A stretch of DNA of 64,000 nt from Bacteroidales bacterium (GTDB taxonomy: Bacteria > Bacteroidota > Bacteroidia > Bacteroidales > UBA932): contig JAGBHM010000026.1 of the NCBI GenBank assembly GCA_017935505.1, positions 124,001-188,000 of the forward strand. Reading direction: 5' to 3'. Below are positions 35,206 through 43,922 of the stretch, piece after piece. Below the pieces are notes generated by a model. It was not told the origin of the DNA. It did no database searches and saw only the letters and a list, made by a program, of their open reading frames with translations. Position 1 is the stretch's first letter. Each line of letters opens with the position of its first letter. The translations under genes were made by a program, and so were the position numbers.

Positions 35206-36201
35206 ATGAAACAACTGCTTGTATCATCTGCTCCGCATATTCACGGAAAAGAAAATACCAGGAACTTGATGAGGGATGTGATTATAGCATTGATCCCCGC
35301 CGTTTTAGTTTCAATATATTACTTTGGGTTTGCCGCAATCAAATTGGTATTGGTTGGTGTAATCTCATGTATGTTGGTGGAGTTTCTTATCCAGAAATTC
35401 CTTTTGAAAGGCAAATGTACAATTTGCGACTGTTCTGCAGCACTTACCGGAGTACTGCTTGCTCTTAACTTGCCGCCAAATTCACCATGGTGGCTGATGG
35501 TAATAGGTGCAATCGTTGCAATAGGTGTTGCCAAAATGACCTTTGGAGGTCTTGGCCAGAACCTGTTCAACCCTGCATTGGTTGGCCGTGTATTCCTGTT
35601 GGTATCGTTCCCTGTACTTATGACAGACTGGACAGCACCTGCATCTTTCTTCGGTGCAACAATTGATGCCGCATCAGGAGCCACTCCACTTGCATTGGTT
35701 AAAGAGGCTGTTGCTGCCGGAACTCCTATAAGCGAGATTTTTGCAAATAACCCGTCGCTTTCTTACTCGCAATTGCTCTTTGCAAGAGTGGGTTCTGCCG
35801 GTGAGGTATCTGCAATTGCCCTTTTGTTGGGATTTGTCTATCTGCTTGTGAGAAGAGTGATCAAACCTCATATCACATTGTCGATCTGGGCTACTGTATT
35901 TGTATTCTCCGGTATCCTCTGGTTGTGCAATCCAGACCAGTTTACAGATCCTATATTCAATTTGTTGACAGGTGGTATGTTGCTCGGTTCAATATTTATG
36001 GCTACAGATTATGTAACTTCCCCTATGAACAATAAGGGAATGGTAATCTTTGGCGTGGGTATAGGTATAATTACAATCCTTATCCGTGAATTCGGCGCAT
36101 ATCCTGAAGGAATTTCGTTTGCAATCCTTATAATGAATGCAACAGTTCCGCTGATCAACATGTATGTTAAACCTAAAAGATTCGCTAAGGAGGCAAAATA
36201 A
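35206..36201 (+). CDS. rnfD: Rnf electron transport complex subunit D
   Basis: A 331-residue membrane subunit homologous to NqrB, with about nine or ten membrane segments. The covalent FMN motif SGAT occurs in IDAASGATPLALV, the threonine being the expected attachment site. GLGQNLFNPALVGRVFLLVSFPVLM and GSIFMATDYVTSPMNNKGM are conserved blocks. The stop overlaps the rnfG start by one base. Confidence 0.97.
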   Translation: MKQLLVSSAPHIHGKENTRNLMRDVIIALIPAVLVSIYYFGFAAIKLVLVGVISCMLVEFLIQKFLLKGKCTICDCSAALTGVLLALNLPPNSPWWLMVIGAIVAIGVAKMTFGGLGQNLFNPALVGRVFLLVSFPVLMTDWTAPASFFGATIDAASGATPLALVKEAVAAGTPISEIFANNPSLSYSQLLFARVGSAGEVSAIALLLGFVYLLVRRVIKPHITLSIWATVFVFSGILWLCNPDQFTDPIFNLLTGGMLLGSIFMATDYVTSPMNNKGMVIFGVGIGIITILIREFGAYPEGISFAILIMNATVPLINMYVKPKRFAKEAK

Positions 36202-36863
36202 TGGCAAAGGAATCTACATTTTTAAATATGTCTGTTACCCTTTTTGCAGTCTGCCTTATTGCTTCTGCAATTTTAGGTGGTGTATATGCGGTAACTAAAG
36301 AGCCTATTGCAGCTGCCCAGCTTGCAAAGATCAATGGCGCGATAGGTGGTGTTGTCCCTGAATTTGACAATGCTCCGTCGGATGAAAAATTCGATGTTGA
36401 GGTAAATGGTAAAAAATCTGTAATCTACCCTGCAAAGAAGGGTGGTGAGATTGTAGGTTATGCTGTTGAGGCATCAACTTCAAATGGTTTTGGCGGAAAC
36501 ATCACTTTGATGGTCGGTTTCAATCCTGACGGATCAATTGTGAAGACATCTGTAATATCTCACGCGGAGACTCCTGGTCTCGGTGCCAAGATTACAGATA
36601 GTGAAAGCCATTTCGTAACACAGTTTGAGGGCAAGAACCCTGCAGATCCAAACTTTAAGATGATCGTTAAGAAAGATGGTGGAGATGTTGATGCCATTAC
36701 TGCTTCAACAATCACTTCACGTGCTTTCTGTGACGCTGTCAACAATGCTTATTTGGCATTCTGTGAGGCTAATAAAAATAATGTACAAGTAGAGGAGACC
36801 ACACCGGCTGAAGAGGCTGCAGAGGTTGAGACTACAAATGCGAGTGAGGAGGCTCAGAAATAA
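36201..36863 (+). CDS. rnfG: Rnf electron transport complex subunit G
   Basis: A 220-residue subunit with one N-terminal membrane segment (about 8-30) and a periplasmic FMN-binding domain. The flavin attachment motif is DAITASTITS, a variant of the [ST]-[GA]-[AS]-T pattern modified by ApbE. GFGGNITLMVGFNPDGSI and VISHAETPGLGAKI precede it. The last 30 residues are an acidic Glu/Ala/Thr tail. No apbE gene is in this window. Confidence 0.95.
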   Translation: MAKESTFLNMSVTLFAVCLIASAILGGVYAVTKEPIAAAQLAKINGAIGGVVPEFDNAPSDEKFDVEVNGKKSVIYPAKKGGEIVGYAVEASTSNGFGGNITLMVGFNPDGSIVKTSVISHAETPGLGAKITDSESHFVTQFEGKNPADPNFKMIVKKDGGDVDAITASTITSRAFCDAVNNAYLAFCEANKNNVQVEETTPAEEAAEVETTNASEEAQK

Positions 36864-36865
36864 TT

Positions 36866-37444
36866 ATGGGTAAGCTAAGTTTAATCACTAAGGGTATTAT
36901 TAAAGAGAACCCTACATTTGTACTGGTGCTCGGTATGTGTCCTACATTGGGTACAACCACTTCTGCTATCAATGGTATGGGAATGGGTCTGGCTACCACT
37001 TTTGTGCTCATTCTGTCGAATATGGTGATATCAGCCATAGCTCCACTGATCCCTTCAAAAGTGAAAATTCCGAGCTATATCGTTGTAATCGCTGCTCTTG
37101 TAACTGTACTGCAGTTCCTTATGCAGGCTTATGTTCCTGCCTTGTATGCTACATTGGGCCTGTTTATTCCGCTTATTGTAGTAAACTGTATAGTATTGGG
37201 ACGTGCTGAGGCTTTTGCTTGCAAGAATTCAGTGGTTGATTCAGCTTTGGACGGTATAGGCATAGGCCTTGGCTTTACATGTTCTCTTACCGTTATCGGT
37301 TTTGTAAGAGAGCTTTTGGGTGGCCTTTCTGTATTTGGAACTAAGTTGGTAGAGGGCGACGGTATGCTGGCATTTGTTCTTGCTCCAGGTGCTTTCCTTG
37401 TATTGGGATACTTGATGGTTCTATTCAACAAAGCAAAAAAATAA
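36866..37444 (+). CDS. rnfE: Rnf electron transport complex subunit E
   Basis: A 192-residue membrane subunit with about six membrane segments, homologous to NqrD. The N-terminal ENPTFVLVLGMCPTLGTTTSAINGMGMG carries the conserved cysteine of the first half-channel, and ATLGLFIPLIVVNCIVLGRAEAFA holds the second. It follows rnfG by 2 bases. Confidence 0.96.
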   Translation: MGKLSLITKGIIKENPTFVLVLGMCPTLGTTTSAINGMGMGLATTFVLILSNMVISAIAPLIPSKVKIPSYIVVIAALVTVLQFLMQAYVPALYATLGLFIPLIVVNCIVLGRAEAFACKNSVVDSALDGIGIGLGFTCSLTVIGFVRELLGGLSVFGTKLVEGDGMLAFVLAPGAFLVLGYLMVLFNKAKK

Positions 37445-37463
37445 ACTATAAAAGATTACTATT

Positions 37464-38069
37464 ATGGAATATATATTGATTATAATATCAGCCGTATTTG
37501 TTAACAACATCTTGTTGGCGCAATTCTTGGGCGTATGTCCGTTCTTGGGCGTTTCAAATAAGGTTTCTACTGCTGTCGGCATGTCTGGTGCAGTATGCTT
37601 TGTTATGGCAGTGGCCACTCTTGTAACTTATCTTGTGCAGTATTATCTGTTGGTTCCGCTTGGAATTGAATTCATGCAGACTATCGCATTTATCCTTGTT
37701 ATTGCAGCATTGGTTCAGATGGTGGAAATTATCCTCAAGAAAATCAGCCCTGCATTGTATCAGGCATTGGGTATTTTCCTTCCTCTTATTACAACAAACT
37801 GTGCTGTATTGGGTGTTGCCATATTGGTAGTTTCAAAACCATTCGGTTTTGGTGGTGCAGAGCCTGATATGTTCAATTTGGCAGAATCTGTTGTTTATGC
37901 AATTGCAAGTGCCTTGGGCTTTGGCTTGGCAATGACACTTTTTGCTGGAATGCGTGAACAATTGGAGCTTTCAAATGTTCCTAAGGCATTCAAAGGTGTT
38001 CCAATTGCTTTGATTACAGCAGGTATCCTTGCAATGGCCTTCATGGGCTTCTCTGGTATCGTAAAATAA
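37464..38069 (+). CDS. rnfA: Rnf electron transport complex subunit A
   Basis: A 201-residue membrane subunit homologous to NqrE and Rnf[26 protein letters not shown] and [19 protein letters not shown] hold the two conserved cysteine regions, thought to sit around an intramembrane iron-sulfur centre with RnfE. It completes the order B-C-D-G-E-A. Confidence 0.97.
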   Translation: MEYILIIISAVFVNNILLAQFLGVCPFLGVSNKVSTAVGMSGAVCFVMAVATLVTYLVQYYLLVPLGIEFMQTIAFILVIAALVQMVEIILKKISPALYQALGIFLPLITTNCAVLGVAILVVSKPFGFGGAEPDMFNLAESVVYAIASALGFGLAMTLFAGMREQLELSNVPKAFKGVPIALITAGILAMAFMGFSGIVK

Positions 38070-38093
38070 TGGTCTATCGGCAGCATTATCTGT

Positions 38094-38393
38094 ATGAATA
38101 AGAACAAGACAATATCCCAGCTCCTGACAACATTGGAGATAGAGGCTCTGTTGAGGGAGTGCCGATTGGAGGAGGCTTACAATCAGCTGAACATTTTATT
38201 GGAGAAGGAGCCGAAAAATGCCTATGCATGGTATCTGCTTGGAGGCATATACCGCAGACAGCAACTTTGGGGAGATGCCATCAATGCCTACAATAAGGCC
38301 AAGATGATAGATCCTACAGGTCCGGCAGCCACAGCGATTGAAGCTATCTATGAGATCTTGAATTACAGAAATACAGATATGATGAATCCTTGA
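38094..38393 (+). CDS. Small tetratricopeptide repeat protein
   Basis: A 99-residue protein with about two TPR units (RLEEAYNQLNILLEKEPKNAYAWYLLGGIYRRQ and WGDAINAYNKAKMIDPTGPAAT). It has no signal peptide or membrane segment. It starts 24 bases after rnfA and is followed by a terminator, so it is probably the last gene of the rnf transcript. A binding or assembly role is possible but not shown. Confidence 0.85.
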   Translation: MNKNKTISQLLTTLEIEALLRECRLEEAYNQLNILLEKEPKNAYAWYLLGGIYRRQQLWGDAINAYNKAKMIDPTGPAATAIEAIYEILNYRNTDMMNP

Positions 38394-38417
38394 CGGATGA
38401 TGATACCATTAATAATA

Positions 38418-38450
38418 AACAGGGCGGTTGAAATTTTCAGCCGCCCTGTT
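38418..38450. terminator. Bidirectional terminator after the rnf operon
   Basis: A long stem, AACAGGGCGGTTGAAA paired with TTTCAGCCGCCCTGTT, with one G-U pair and almost no loop, lies between convergent genes (TPR and the metalloprotease). Confidence 0.85.
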
Positions 38451-38473
38451 ATTGTTATCAAGAGGATACTTCT

Positions 38474-40975
38474 CTATTTTGAGTTGTTTCCGTTCTTTGA
38501 AAGGCTTTTGTCAATAAGGCTTGACAAGAATTTGTAATGGGCAACATTAGTTGCAGAACCACCCATGGCGTTCAATTTGCTCTTTAGGGTTACCAACTGG
38601 TAGTATGCCATCGAGATAATGTCTGAATTGTCATTTTTAGCGGCATTACCACCCATCAGCCTTGCCATGTCACTATTTCCTTCATACAGATCGATCAGTG
38701 ATTTTACATAGCATTTCTGGAGTATTCTTTGGCACATGGCTTTAGCCTTGTCTGATGAAAGAGGAGTCCAGACAGCAGCATTCATATCTGCATAGAAATT
38801 CTCCATTGTGTAGCCTTTGCTTCCGTTCACAAGTTCATCATTGCACAAATTCATCATAACTCTCTTGCTCATCATATTCTTGAGTACAGCCGAGTATATG
38901 CTTGACATGGTAAGATCGCCTCTTGTTACAATTTTATTGAGGACTTGGTCAGGAATAATCCATGTCTGAGGAGTAAAGAAGTTGCGTTTCAAGAAATCCC
39001 AAGCCTCTTTCTGTTTGCTCTTCTCTACATGAGTGAATACTGCACCAGCCTGTTCAACGGTTTTAGGCTCTTCATATACACCTCCAATCCATCTGGCAAC
39101 ATGATTGATATATCTTCTGTATTGTTTTACAACCTCTCCATAATAATCTTTGAGAGTCTCATAATCATGGTTAGGGATACTTGTCCATTCAACAAGATTA
39201 TTCATGATATATTTCAGGTTCTTGATACCATACTCATTACTTACCATATGGTTGTTGCCCAAATCCTCTGACTGGAATCTTGGATCACTCTGGCTGCTCT
39301 CTGTACCAAATTGATATAGAGGATTCTTGATTTTTTCAATAACCCATTGGTTTACTTTTGGCAGCTCTTTCTCAGGGTCGTCAATTTCAGGGAAGCGTCT
39401 GTAGCCCCACTCAATTGCCCAGTTGTCGTAATAGTTTATTCTTGGGAACAACAATTCACGTGGAATATTGTCTCCAGGTTGTGCTACATAGTTGAAGCGT
39501 GCATAATCCATAATTGAGGTTGCATGTCCGTTCTCCTTCAAGAACTCAACATCCCTCAATTGTTCAGGACTGTATATTGCAGATGCAAGGAAGTTGTGTC
39601 TTAGTCCCAAAGTATGGCCAACTTCGTGAGAAGAGACAAATCTGATAAGTTCACCCATGAGTTCTGTATCGAGAGTCATCTGTTTTGCTGCAGGATCTGA
39701 TGGAGAACATTGTATAAAATACCATTTGTGCAGCAGAGACATTACATTATGGTACCAGTTTACATGGCTCTCAATAATTTCACCAGAACGCGGGTCGTTA
39801 ATGTGTGGGCCGCTTGCATTAGGAGTTGATGATGGTTTGTATACAATGGCAGAGTGGCGGGCATCCTCCAAAGACCAGGTAGAATCCTCCTCGAATGTAG
39901 GGGCCTCAAGTGCATAAATCGCATTTTTGAAACCAGCCTTCTCAAATGCAGGCTGCCAGTCATTGACACCTTGGATCAAATATGGAACCCACTCTTTTGG
40001 AGTTGTAGGGTCGATATAGAATACGATAGGTTTGGCAGGCTCCACCAATTCACCGCGTTTGTATTTTTCTATATCCTCAGGTTTTGGCTCCAATCTCCAG
40101 CGTGTAATAAGGGCTGTACGCTCAACTCTTTGTGGATGTCTGTCGAAATCTGTATAGTTGACAGTAAAATAACCTACGCGGCTATCGGCGTATCTTGGAG
40201 TCATGGGAACTTTTGGAAGCAATACAAATGAACTGTTCAATTCAAATGTTGCTGTAGGGTTGCCGTTCTGTTTGGCATAAGTGTGTACAACTCTGAACTC
40301 TGTATTGATAGGGAATGTCTTTACACTCTTTATATAGGATTTGTCTTTCTGCAGACCTCCCAGTTTATAGGTGCTTTTGTCGCGTTTTTTAAAGAAGATA
40401 TATTCGGTATCAGTCAGCAGCAGGTCGGTAACGTCGATGAGGTTGTCTTTTTTGTCTGATGACTGTGCTTTGATGTCAAATGAGAATGCAATGGCTGTTA
40501 CATTTGAAGCCTCCACGTTTTCTGGAAGAATTTCATTTGAACGCTCCCTGAAAGTGATGGTCCTCATGAATATTTTATTGTTCGGCCCCTTCTCAAAACG
40601 GAAAACGGCAGAGTTTATATCATCTCCTGCATATCCGGTGAAGTCAGTTCTGATACCCTCCGCACCCTTTGAAATACGGCTGACCATCCTTATGTCGCGG
40701 CCAAGGAGTGTATCATTGATATTTATATAATATTTGTTGTCCTGTTGATAGACAGTTGTCATACCTCGCATTATTTTGGCACTTGGCTTTACAAATTTTG
40801 CAAGGGATGCAGGACCCTTTGGTGCTGGAGCCTTTTTGGCAGTGGAATCTTTTTTTACTTGTGTAGTCTGTACAGGCATGGCCTTTTTGCCTTTTTTCTT
40901 TTGTGCCGACAAATCAGTTGCACAACTTAGTCCTATGCAAAAGGCCAATAAAATGGTAATGGTGTTTTTTAACAT
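38474..40975 (-). CDS. Large exported zinc metalloprotease of the DUF5117/DUF5118 type
   Basis: An 833-residue protein with a signal peptide (about 1-25, ending LSAQ) and a Lys-rich linker. The zinc motif SHEVGHTLGLRHNF (HExxHxxGxxH) near residue 450 and the later Met-turn-like TSIMDYARFNYV identify a metzincin-like protease. KPIVFYIDPTTPKEWVPYLIQGVNDWQPAFEKAGF is the conserved block before the active site; GAEGIRTDFTGYAGDDIN belongs to the N-terminal DUF5118/5117 domains. Family members are common in Bacteroidota and uncharacterised. Periplasmic or surface location is inferred. Confidence 0.9.
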   Translation of the reverse strand: MLKNTITILLAFCIGLSCATDLSAQKKKGKKAMPVQTTQVKKDSTAKKAPAPKGPASLAKFVKPSAKIMRGMTTVYQQDNKYYININDTLLGRDIRMVSRISKGAEGIRTDFTGYAGDDINSAVFRFEKGPNNKIFMRTITFRERSNEILPENVEASNVTAIAFSFDIKAQSSDKKDNLIDVTDLLLTDTEYIFFKKRDKSTYKLGGLQKDKSYIKSVKTFPINTEFRVVHTYAKQNGNPTATFELNSSFVLLPKVPMTPRYADSRVGYFTVNYTDFDRHPQRVERTALITRWRLEPKPEDIEKYKRGELVEPAKPIVFYIDPTTPKEWVPYLIQGVNDWQPAFEKAGFKNAIYALEAPTFEEDSTWSLEDARHSAIVYKPSSTPNASGPHINDPRSGEIIESHVNWYHNVMSLLHKWYFIQCSPSDPAAKQMTLDTELMGELIRFVSSHEVGHTLGLRHNFLASAIYSPEQLRDVEFLKENGHATSIMDYARFNYVAQPGDNIPRELLFPRINYYDNWAIEWGYRRFPEIDDPEKELPKVNQWVIEKIKNPLYQFGTESSQSDPRFQSEDLGNNHMVSNEYGIKNLKYIMNNLVEWTSIPNHDYETLKDYYGEVVKQYRRYINHVARWIGGVYEEPKTVEQAGAVFTHVEKSKQKEAWDFLKRNFFTPQTWIIPDQVLNKIVTRGDLTMSSIYSAVLKNMMSKRVMMNLCNDELVNGSKGYTMENFYADMNAAVWTPLSSDKAKAMCQRILQKCYVKSLIDLYEGNSDMARLMGGNAAKNDNSDIISMAYYQLVTLKSKLNAMGGSATNVAHYKFLSSLIDKSLSKNGNNSK

Positions 40976-41031
40976 ATTTTTAAAATTTGGTTAAATGTTT
41001 TTATTGGATACGAAAATAGTGAAAAGCTATT

Positions 41032-41071
41032 GGCCAATTCAGGCCAATCCAGACCAATTCATACCAATTTG
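41032..41071. repeat. Four degenerate 10-bp tandem repeats
   Basis: Units GGCCAATTCA, GGCCAATCCA, GACCAATTCA and TACCAATTTG follow each other without gaps. They cover the end and stop codon of the trmH-family gene and the start of the gap before the metalloprotease gene. The period of about one helical turn is notable, but four units may be chance slippage. Confidence 0.7.
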
Positions 41072-41595
41072 AGTTTTTTGCAGCATTCCCACAGTACTGC
41101 GCCGGCTGAAACCGAAATGTTGAGGGAATGTTTTGTCCCGAATTGCGGTATCTCCAGAACGGAGTCGCTCATGTCCACCACATCCTGTGAAACACCCTTA
41201 ACCTCATTGCCGAAAACGAGTGCATATTTTTTGTTGGGATCAGGCTCGAAATTGTGAAGCATTATAGAGTTCTCAGCCTGCTCCACACTTATTATAATAT
41301 ATCCCTCTTCCTTTAGCGCCGCCACGGCCTCAGAAGTATTTTTATAATATTGCCAATCTACGGAGAACTCTGCTCCGAGGGCCGACTTGTGAATTTCGGG
41401 AGTTGGAGGTACTGCGCATATTCCGCATAGAATGATCCTCTCTATGAAGAAGGAGTCTGCCGTACGGAAAACAGATCCAATGTTGTGCTGGCTGCGTACA
41501 TTATCGAGTATTACAGTTATTTTCAGTTTGTGGGCCCTCTTGAACTCTTCGGCCGACAACCTTTCCAGCTCATCGTTCCTTAATTTTCTATACAT
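41059..41595 (-). CDS. TrmH/SpoU-family RNA 2'-O-methyltransferase
   Basis: A 178-residue SPOUT methyltransferase with a trefoil knot. The family motifs are ILDNVRSQHNIGSVFRTADSF (motif 1), YALVFGNEVKGVSQDVVDMSDSVLEIPQFG (motif 2) and HSLNISVSAGAVLWEC (motif 3). It lacks the N-terminal L30e-like substrate-binding domain of larger members, so it resembles small TrmL/TrmH enzymes, but position specificity cannot be told. It ends at a 10-bp repeat. Confidence 0.92.
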   Translation of the reverse strand: MYRKLRNDELERLSAEEFKRAHKLKITVILDNVRSQHNIGSVFRTADSFFIERIILCGICAVPPTPEIHKSALGAEFSVDWQYYKNTSEAVAALKEEGYIIISVEQAENSIMLHNFEPDPNKKYALVFGNEVKGVSQDVVDMSDSVLEIPQFGTKHSLNISVSAGAVLWECCKKLKLV

Positions 41596-41669
41596 TTTAA
41601 AAAAAAATTTATATCTTTATACTTTACTTTATTTAATGTCAATATAAATATTACAAATATAAAAACAAT

Positions 41670-42950
41670 ATGAAACAAGATCTTCAAATTTCTGAATTAA
41701 TCAAAAAGGAAGAAAACAGGCAGCTTCATGGTATCGAACTTATTGCTTCTGAAAATTTCGTTTCCAATCAAGTACTGGAGGCATTGGGCTCTGTATGTAC
41801 AAACAAATATGCAGAGGGATATCCGGGAGCAAGATATTATGGCGGTTGTGAGGTTGTAGACCAGATAGAGCAGCTTGCAATCGACAGAATATGCCAACTT
41901 TTTGATGCTGAGTATGCAAATGTGCAGCCACACTCCGGTGCACAGGCAAATATGGCTGTAATGATGGCATGTATCAAACCTGGTGATACATTTATGGGTC
42001 TGGACCTTGCTCATGGCGGTCACCTTACTCATGGTTCTCCTGTAAATATGTCCGGTATCCTTTACAATGCGGTAGCTTACCGTCTGAACGAGGAGACAGG
42101 TCTTATTGATTATGATGATATGGAGAAACAGGCCCTTGAGCACAAACCAAAACTGATTATCGGTGGAGCTTCTGCCTATTCAAGAGAGTGGGATTGGGCA
42201 AGAATGAGAGCTATTGCCGATAAAGTCGGAGCAATCCTTTGGGTAGATATGGCACACCCTGCAGGTCTGATTGCAGCAGGTTTGTTGGATAACCCTGTAA
42301 AACATGCACATATTGTAACATCAACAACCCACAAGACATTGAGAGGCCCTCGTGGCGGTATCATCCTTATGGGTAAAGATTTCGACAATCCATTTGGTAT
42401 CAAGACCCCTAAAGGCGAGATCAAGAAGATGTCTGCAGTGTTGAATTCAAGCGTATTCCCTGGTATTCAGGGTGGTCCACTTGAGCACTGTATTGCTGCA
42501 AAAGCTGTCTCATTCTTTGAGGCTTTACAGCCTGAGTTCAAGGAGTACCAATTGCAGGTGAAAAAGAATGCAGCAGCAATGGCAGAGGCATTCATTGCAA
42601 AAGGATATAAAGTGGTTTCAGGTGGTACAGACAACCATGTAATGTTGATAGACCTTAGAACCAAATTCCCTGATCTTACCGGTAAAGTTGCCGAGAAGAC
42701 TTTGGTTCAGGCAGATATCACAGTAAATAAGAACATGGTTCCGTTCGACAGCCGTTCTCCATTCCAGACTTCAGGTATCCGTGTAGGTAGCCCTGCAGTA
42801 ACATCACGCGGACTTGTTGAGAAAGATATGGCTGTAATTGTAGACCTTGTTGACAAAGTATTGAGCAATATCGGAGACGAGAAAGTTCTTGAGGAGGTTA
42901 AAGCTGCAGCGCGTCAGCTGATGAGCGGAAGACCTTTGAACGCATGGTAG
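41670..42950 (+). CDS. glyA: Serine hydroxymethyltransferase
   Basis: A 426-residue PLP enzyme that converts serine and tetrahydrofolate to glycine and methylene-tetrahydrofolate. The PLP lysine is K222 in [37 protein letters not shown] and [13 protein letters not shown] are typical substrate-site blocks. Monocistronic, divergent from the trmH-family gene, and ended by a terminator. Confidence 0.98.
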   Translation: MKQDLQISELIKKEENRQLHGIELIASENFVSNQVLEALGSVCTNKYAEGYPGARYYGGCEVVDQIEQLAIDRICQLFDAEYANVQPHSGAQANMAVMMACIKPGDTFMGLDLAHGGHLTHGSPVNMSGILYNAVAYRLNEETGLIDYDDMEKQALEHKPKLIIGGASAYSREWDWARMRAIADKVGAILWVDMAHPAGLIAAGLLDNPVKHAHIVTSTTHKTLRGPRGGIILMGKDFDNPFGIKTPKGEIKKMSAVLNSSVFPGIQGGPLEHCIAAKAVSFFEALQPEFKEYQLQVKKNAAAMAEAFIAKGYKVVSGGTDNHVMLIDLRTKFPDLTGKVAEKTLVQADITVNKNMVPFDSRSPFQTSGIRVGSPAVTSRGLVEKDMAVIVDLVDKVLSNIGDEKVLEEVKAAARQLMSGRPLNAW

Positions 42951-42978
42951 AAACAGTGCGCCACAGATAAATACAATT

Positions 42979-43016
42979 AAAGGGGCAGTCCGATTTGTGG
43001 CTGTCCCTTTCCCTTT
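42979..43016. terminator. Terminator after glyA
   Basis: AAAGGGGCAGTC (42979-42990) pairs with GGCTGTCCCTTT (42999-43010) with two G-U pairs and an 8-base loop, followed by a T-rich stretch. It also faces the convergent ferredoxin gene. Confidence 0.8.
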
Positions 43017-43034
43017 TATAATAAGGTATATCAG

Positions 43035-43847
43035 TTACCAGAAAATTTCTGGTTTCTTTGCCGGAATGGTAAAGTTCTTTTCCAAAATCTCCTTATGCTC
43101 AAGATATGTAGGGTCTGTAAAATATTTTGCTCCCGACGGACATCTCTTGATGCAGGCGCAACATTTTATACATTTTCCTGTGATATCGGCAGGATCAGCC
43201 GGATTGATAGATCCCATAGGGCACAGTGTGGCGCACAGACCGCATCTGTTGCATTTGGAATCATCAGTAAGGGGATGGACCTTCCTTATGTCTATGCCCT
43301 TGTTCTGGGAATTTCTGGCATCAAAAAATTTGTAGGGATAATTTCCCGGAACCTGCAGCCTCTTGCCTGTATATTGCGGAACTGCTGCCGCAATCTCCTC
43401 TCCGAATTTGTATGCACTCTCCAGATCCTCTGCATTTGGCCTGCCGCCACCGAGAGTGGTGGAGAAGGAGTGCTCTCCAATGAAGGCGGCTCCTGCTATG
43501 CATTTGAACCCATTCTCCTCCATAATGTCCTTCAACTCGAGGAGGGCGTCATCGTATGCTCTGTTTCCATAAACTGCAACTGGAACTCCAATTGCACCAT
43601 TCCCTTTTATTGATGCAAAGAACTCCCTGATAAGGTTTGGAACCCTTCCTATATATACAGGTATACCAAAGACCACAAGGTCCGACGGAGTGAACGAAGG
43701 AGTCTCCTGCCTGTTGGCTGGAGTTGTTACATCAATGGAGCCTGCAACTGTATTGAGCCTCTCTGCGCATCCTCTGGCAATGGACTCAGTGACTTTTCTT
43801 GTTGTGAGAGTGGGGCTGAAGAAGAGTGCATGTACATTTGAAATCAT
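43035..43847 (-). CDS. EFR1-family flavodoxin-ferredoxin fusion protein
   Basis: A 270-residue protein. The N-terminal two-thirds has a flavodoxin-like fold (HALFFSPTLTTRKVTESIARG with the phosphate-binding threonine-rich loop; LVVFGIPVYIGRVPNLIREFF). The C-terminus has two 4Fe-4S motifs, CNRCGLCATLCPMG and CIKCCACIKRCPSG. Such EFR1 proteins probably shuttle electrons between flavin and iron-sulfur partners in anaerobes; partners are unknown. It lies downstream of pnp but beyond the pnp terminator. Confidence 0.9.
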   Translation of the reverse strand: MISNVHALFFSPTLTTRKVTESIARGCAERLNTVAGSIDVTTPANRQETPSFTPSDLVVFGIPVYIGRVPNLIREFFASIKGNGAIGVPVAVYGNRAYDDALLELKDIMEENGFKCIAGAAFIGEHSFSTTLGGGRPNAEDLESAYKFGEEIAAAVPQYTGKRLQVPGNYPYKFFDARNSQNKGIDIRKVHPLTDDSKCNRCGLCATLCPMGSINPADPADITGKCIKCCACIKRCPSGAKYFTDPTYLEHKEILEKNFTIPAKKPEIFW

Positions 43848-43873
43848 GATATCTTTCAGTTAGAGTGATTATG

Positions 43874-43903
43874 AAAAAAGAAGGCGGCAAAATAGCCGCC
43901 TTC
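43874..43903 (-). terminator. Terminator after pnp
   Basis: On the minus strand GAAGGCGGC pairs with GCCGCCTTC around a 6-base loop, followed by six T residues. A canonical rho-independent site just after the pnp stop. Confidence 0.9.
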
Positions 43904-43922
43904 TGGTTTGTCGCTTGAAACA

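Noticed and set aside
38094..38393. TPR protein considered as an additional Rnf subunit
   Set aside because: It has no membrane segment or cofactor motif; only its position links it to Rnf, so it is described as a small TPR protein.
41032..41071. Short repeats considered as a CRISPR array
   Set aside because: Units are 10 bases, contiguous and degenerate, with no spacers and no cas genes.
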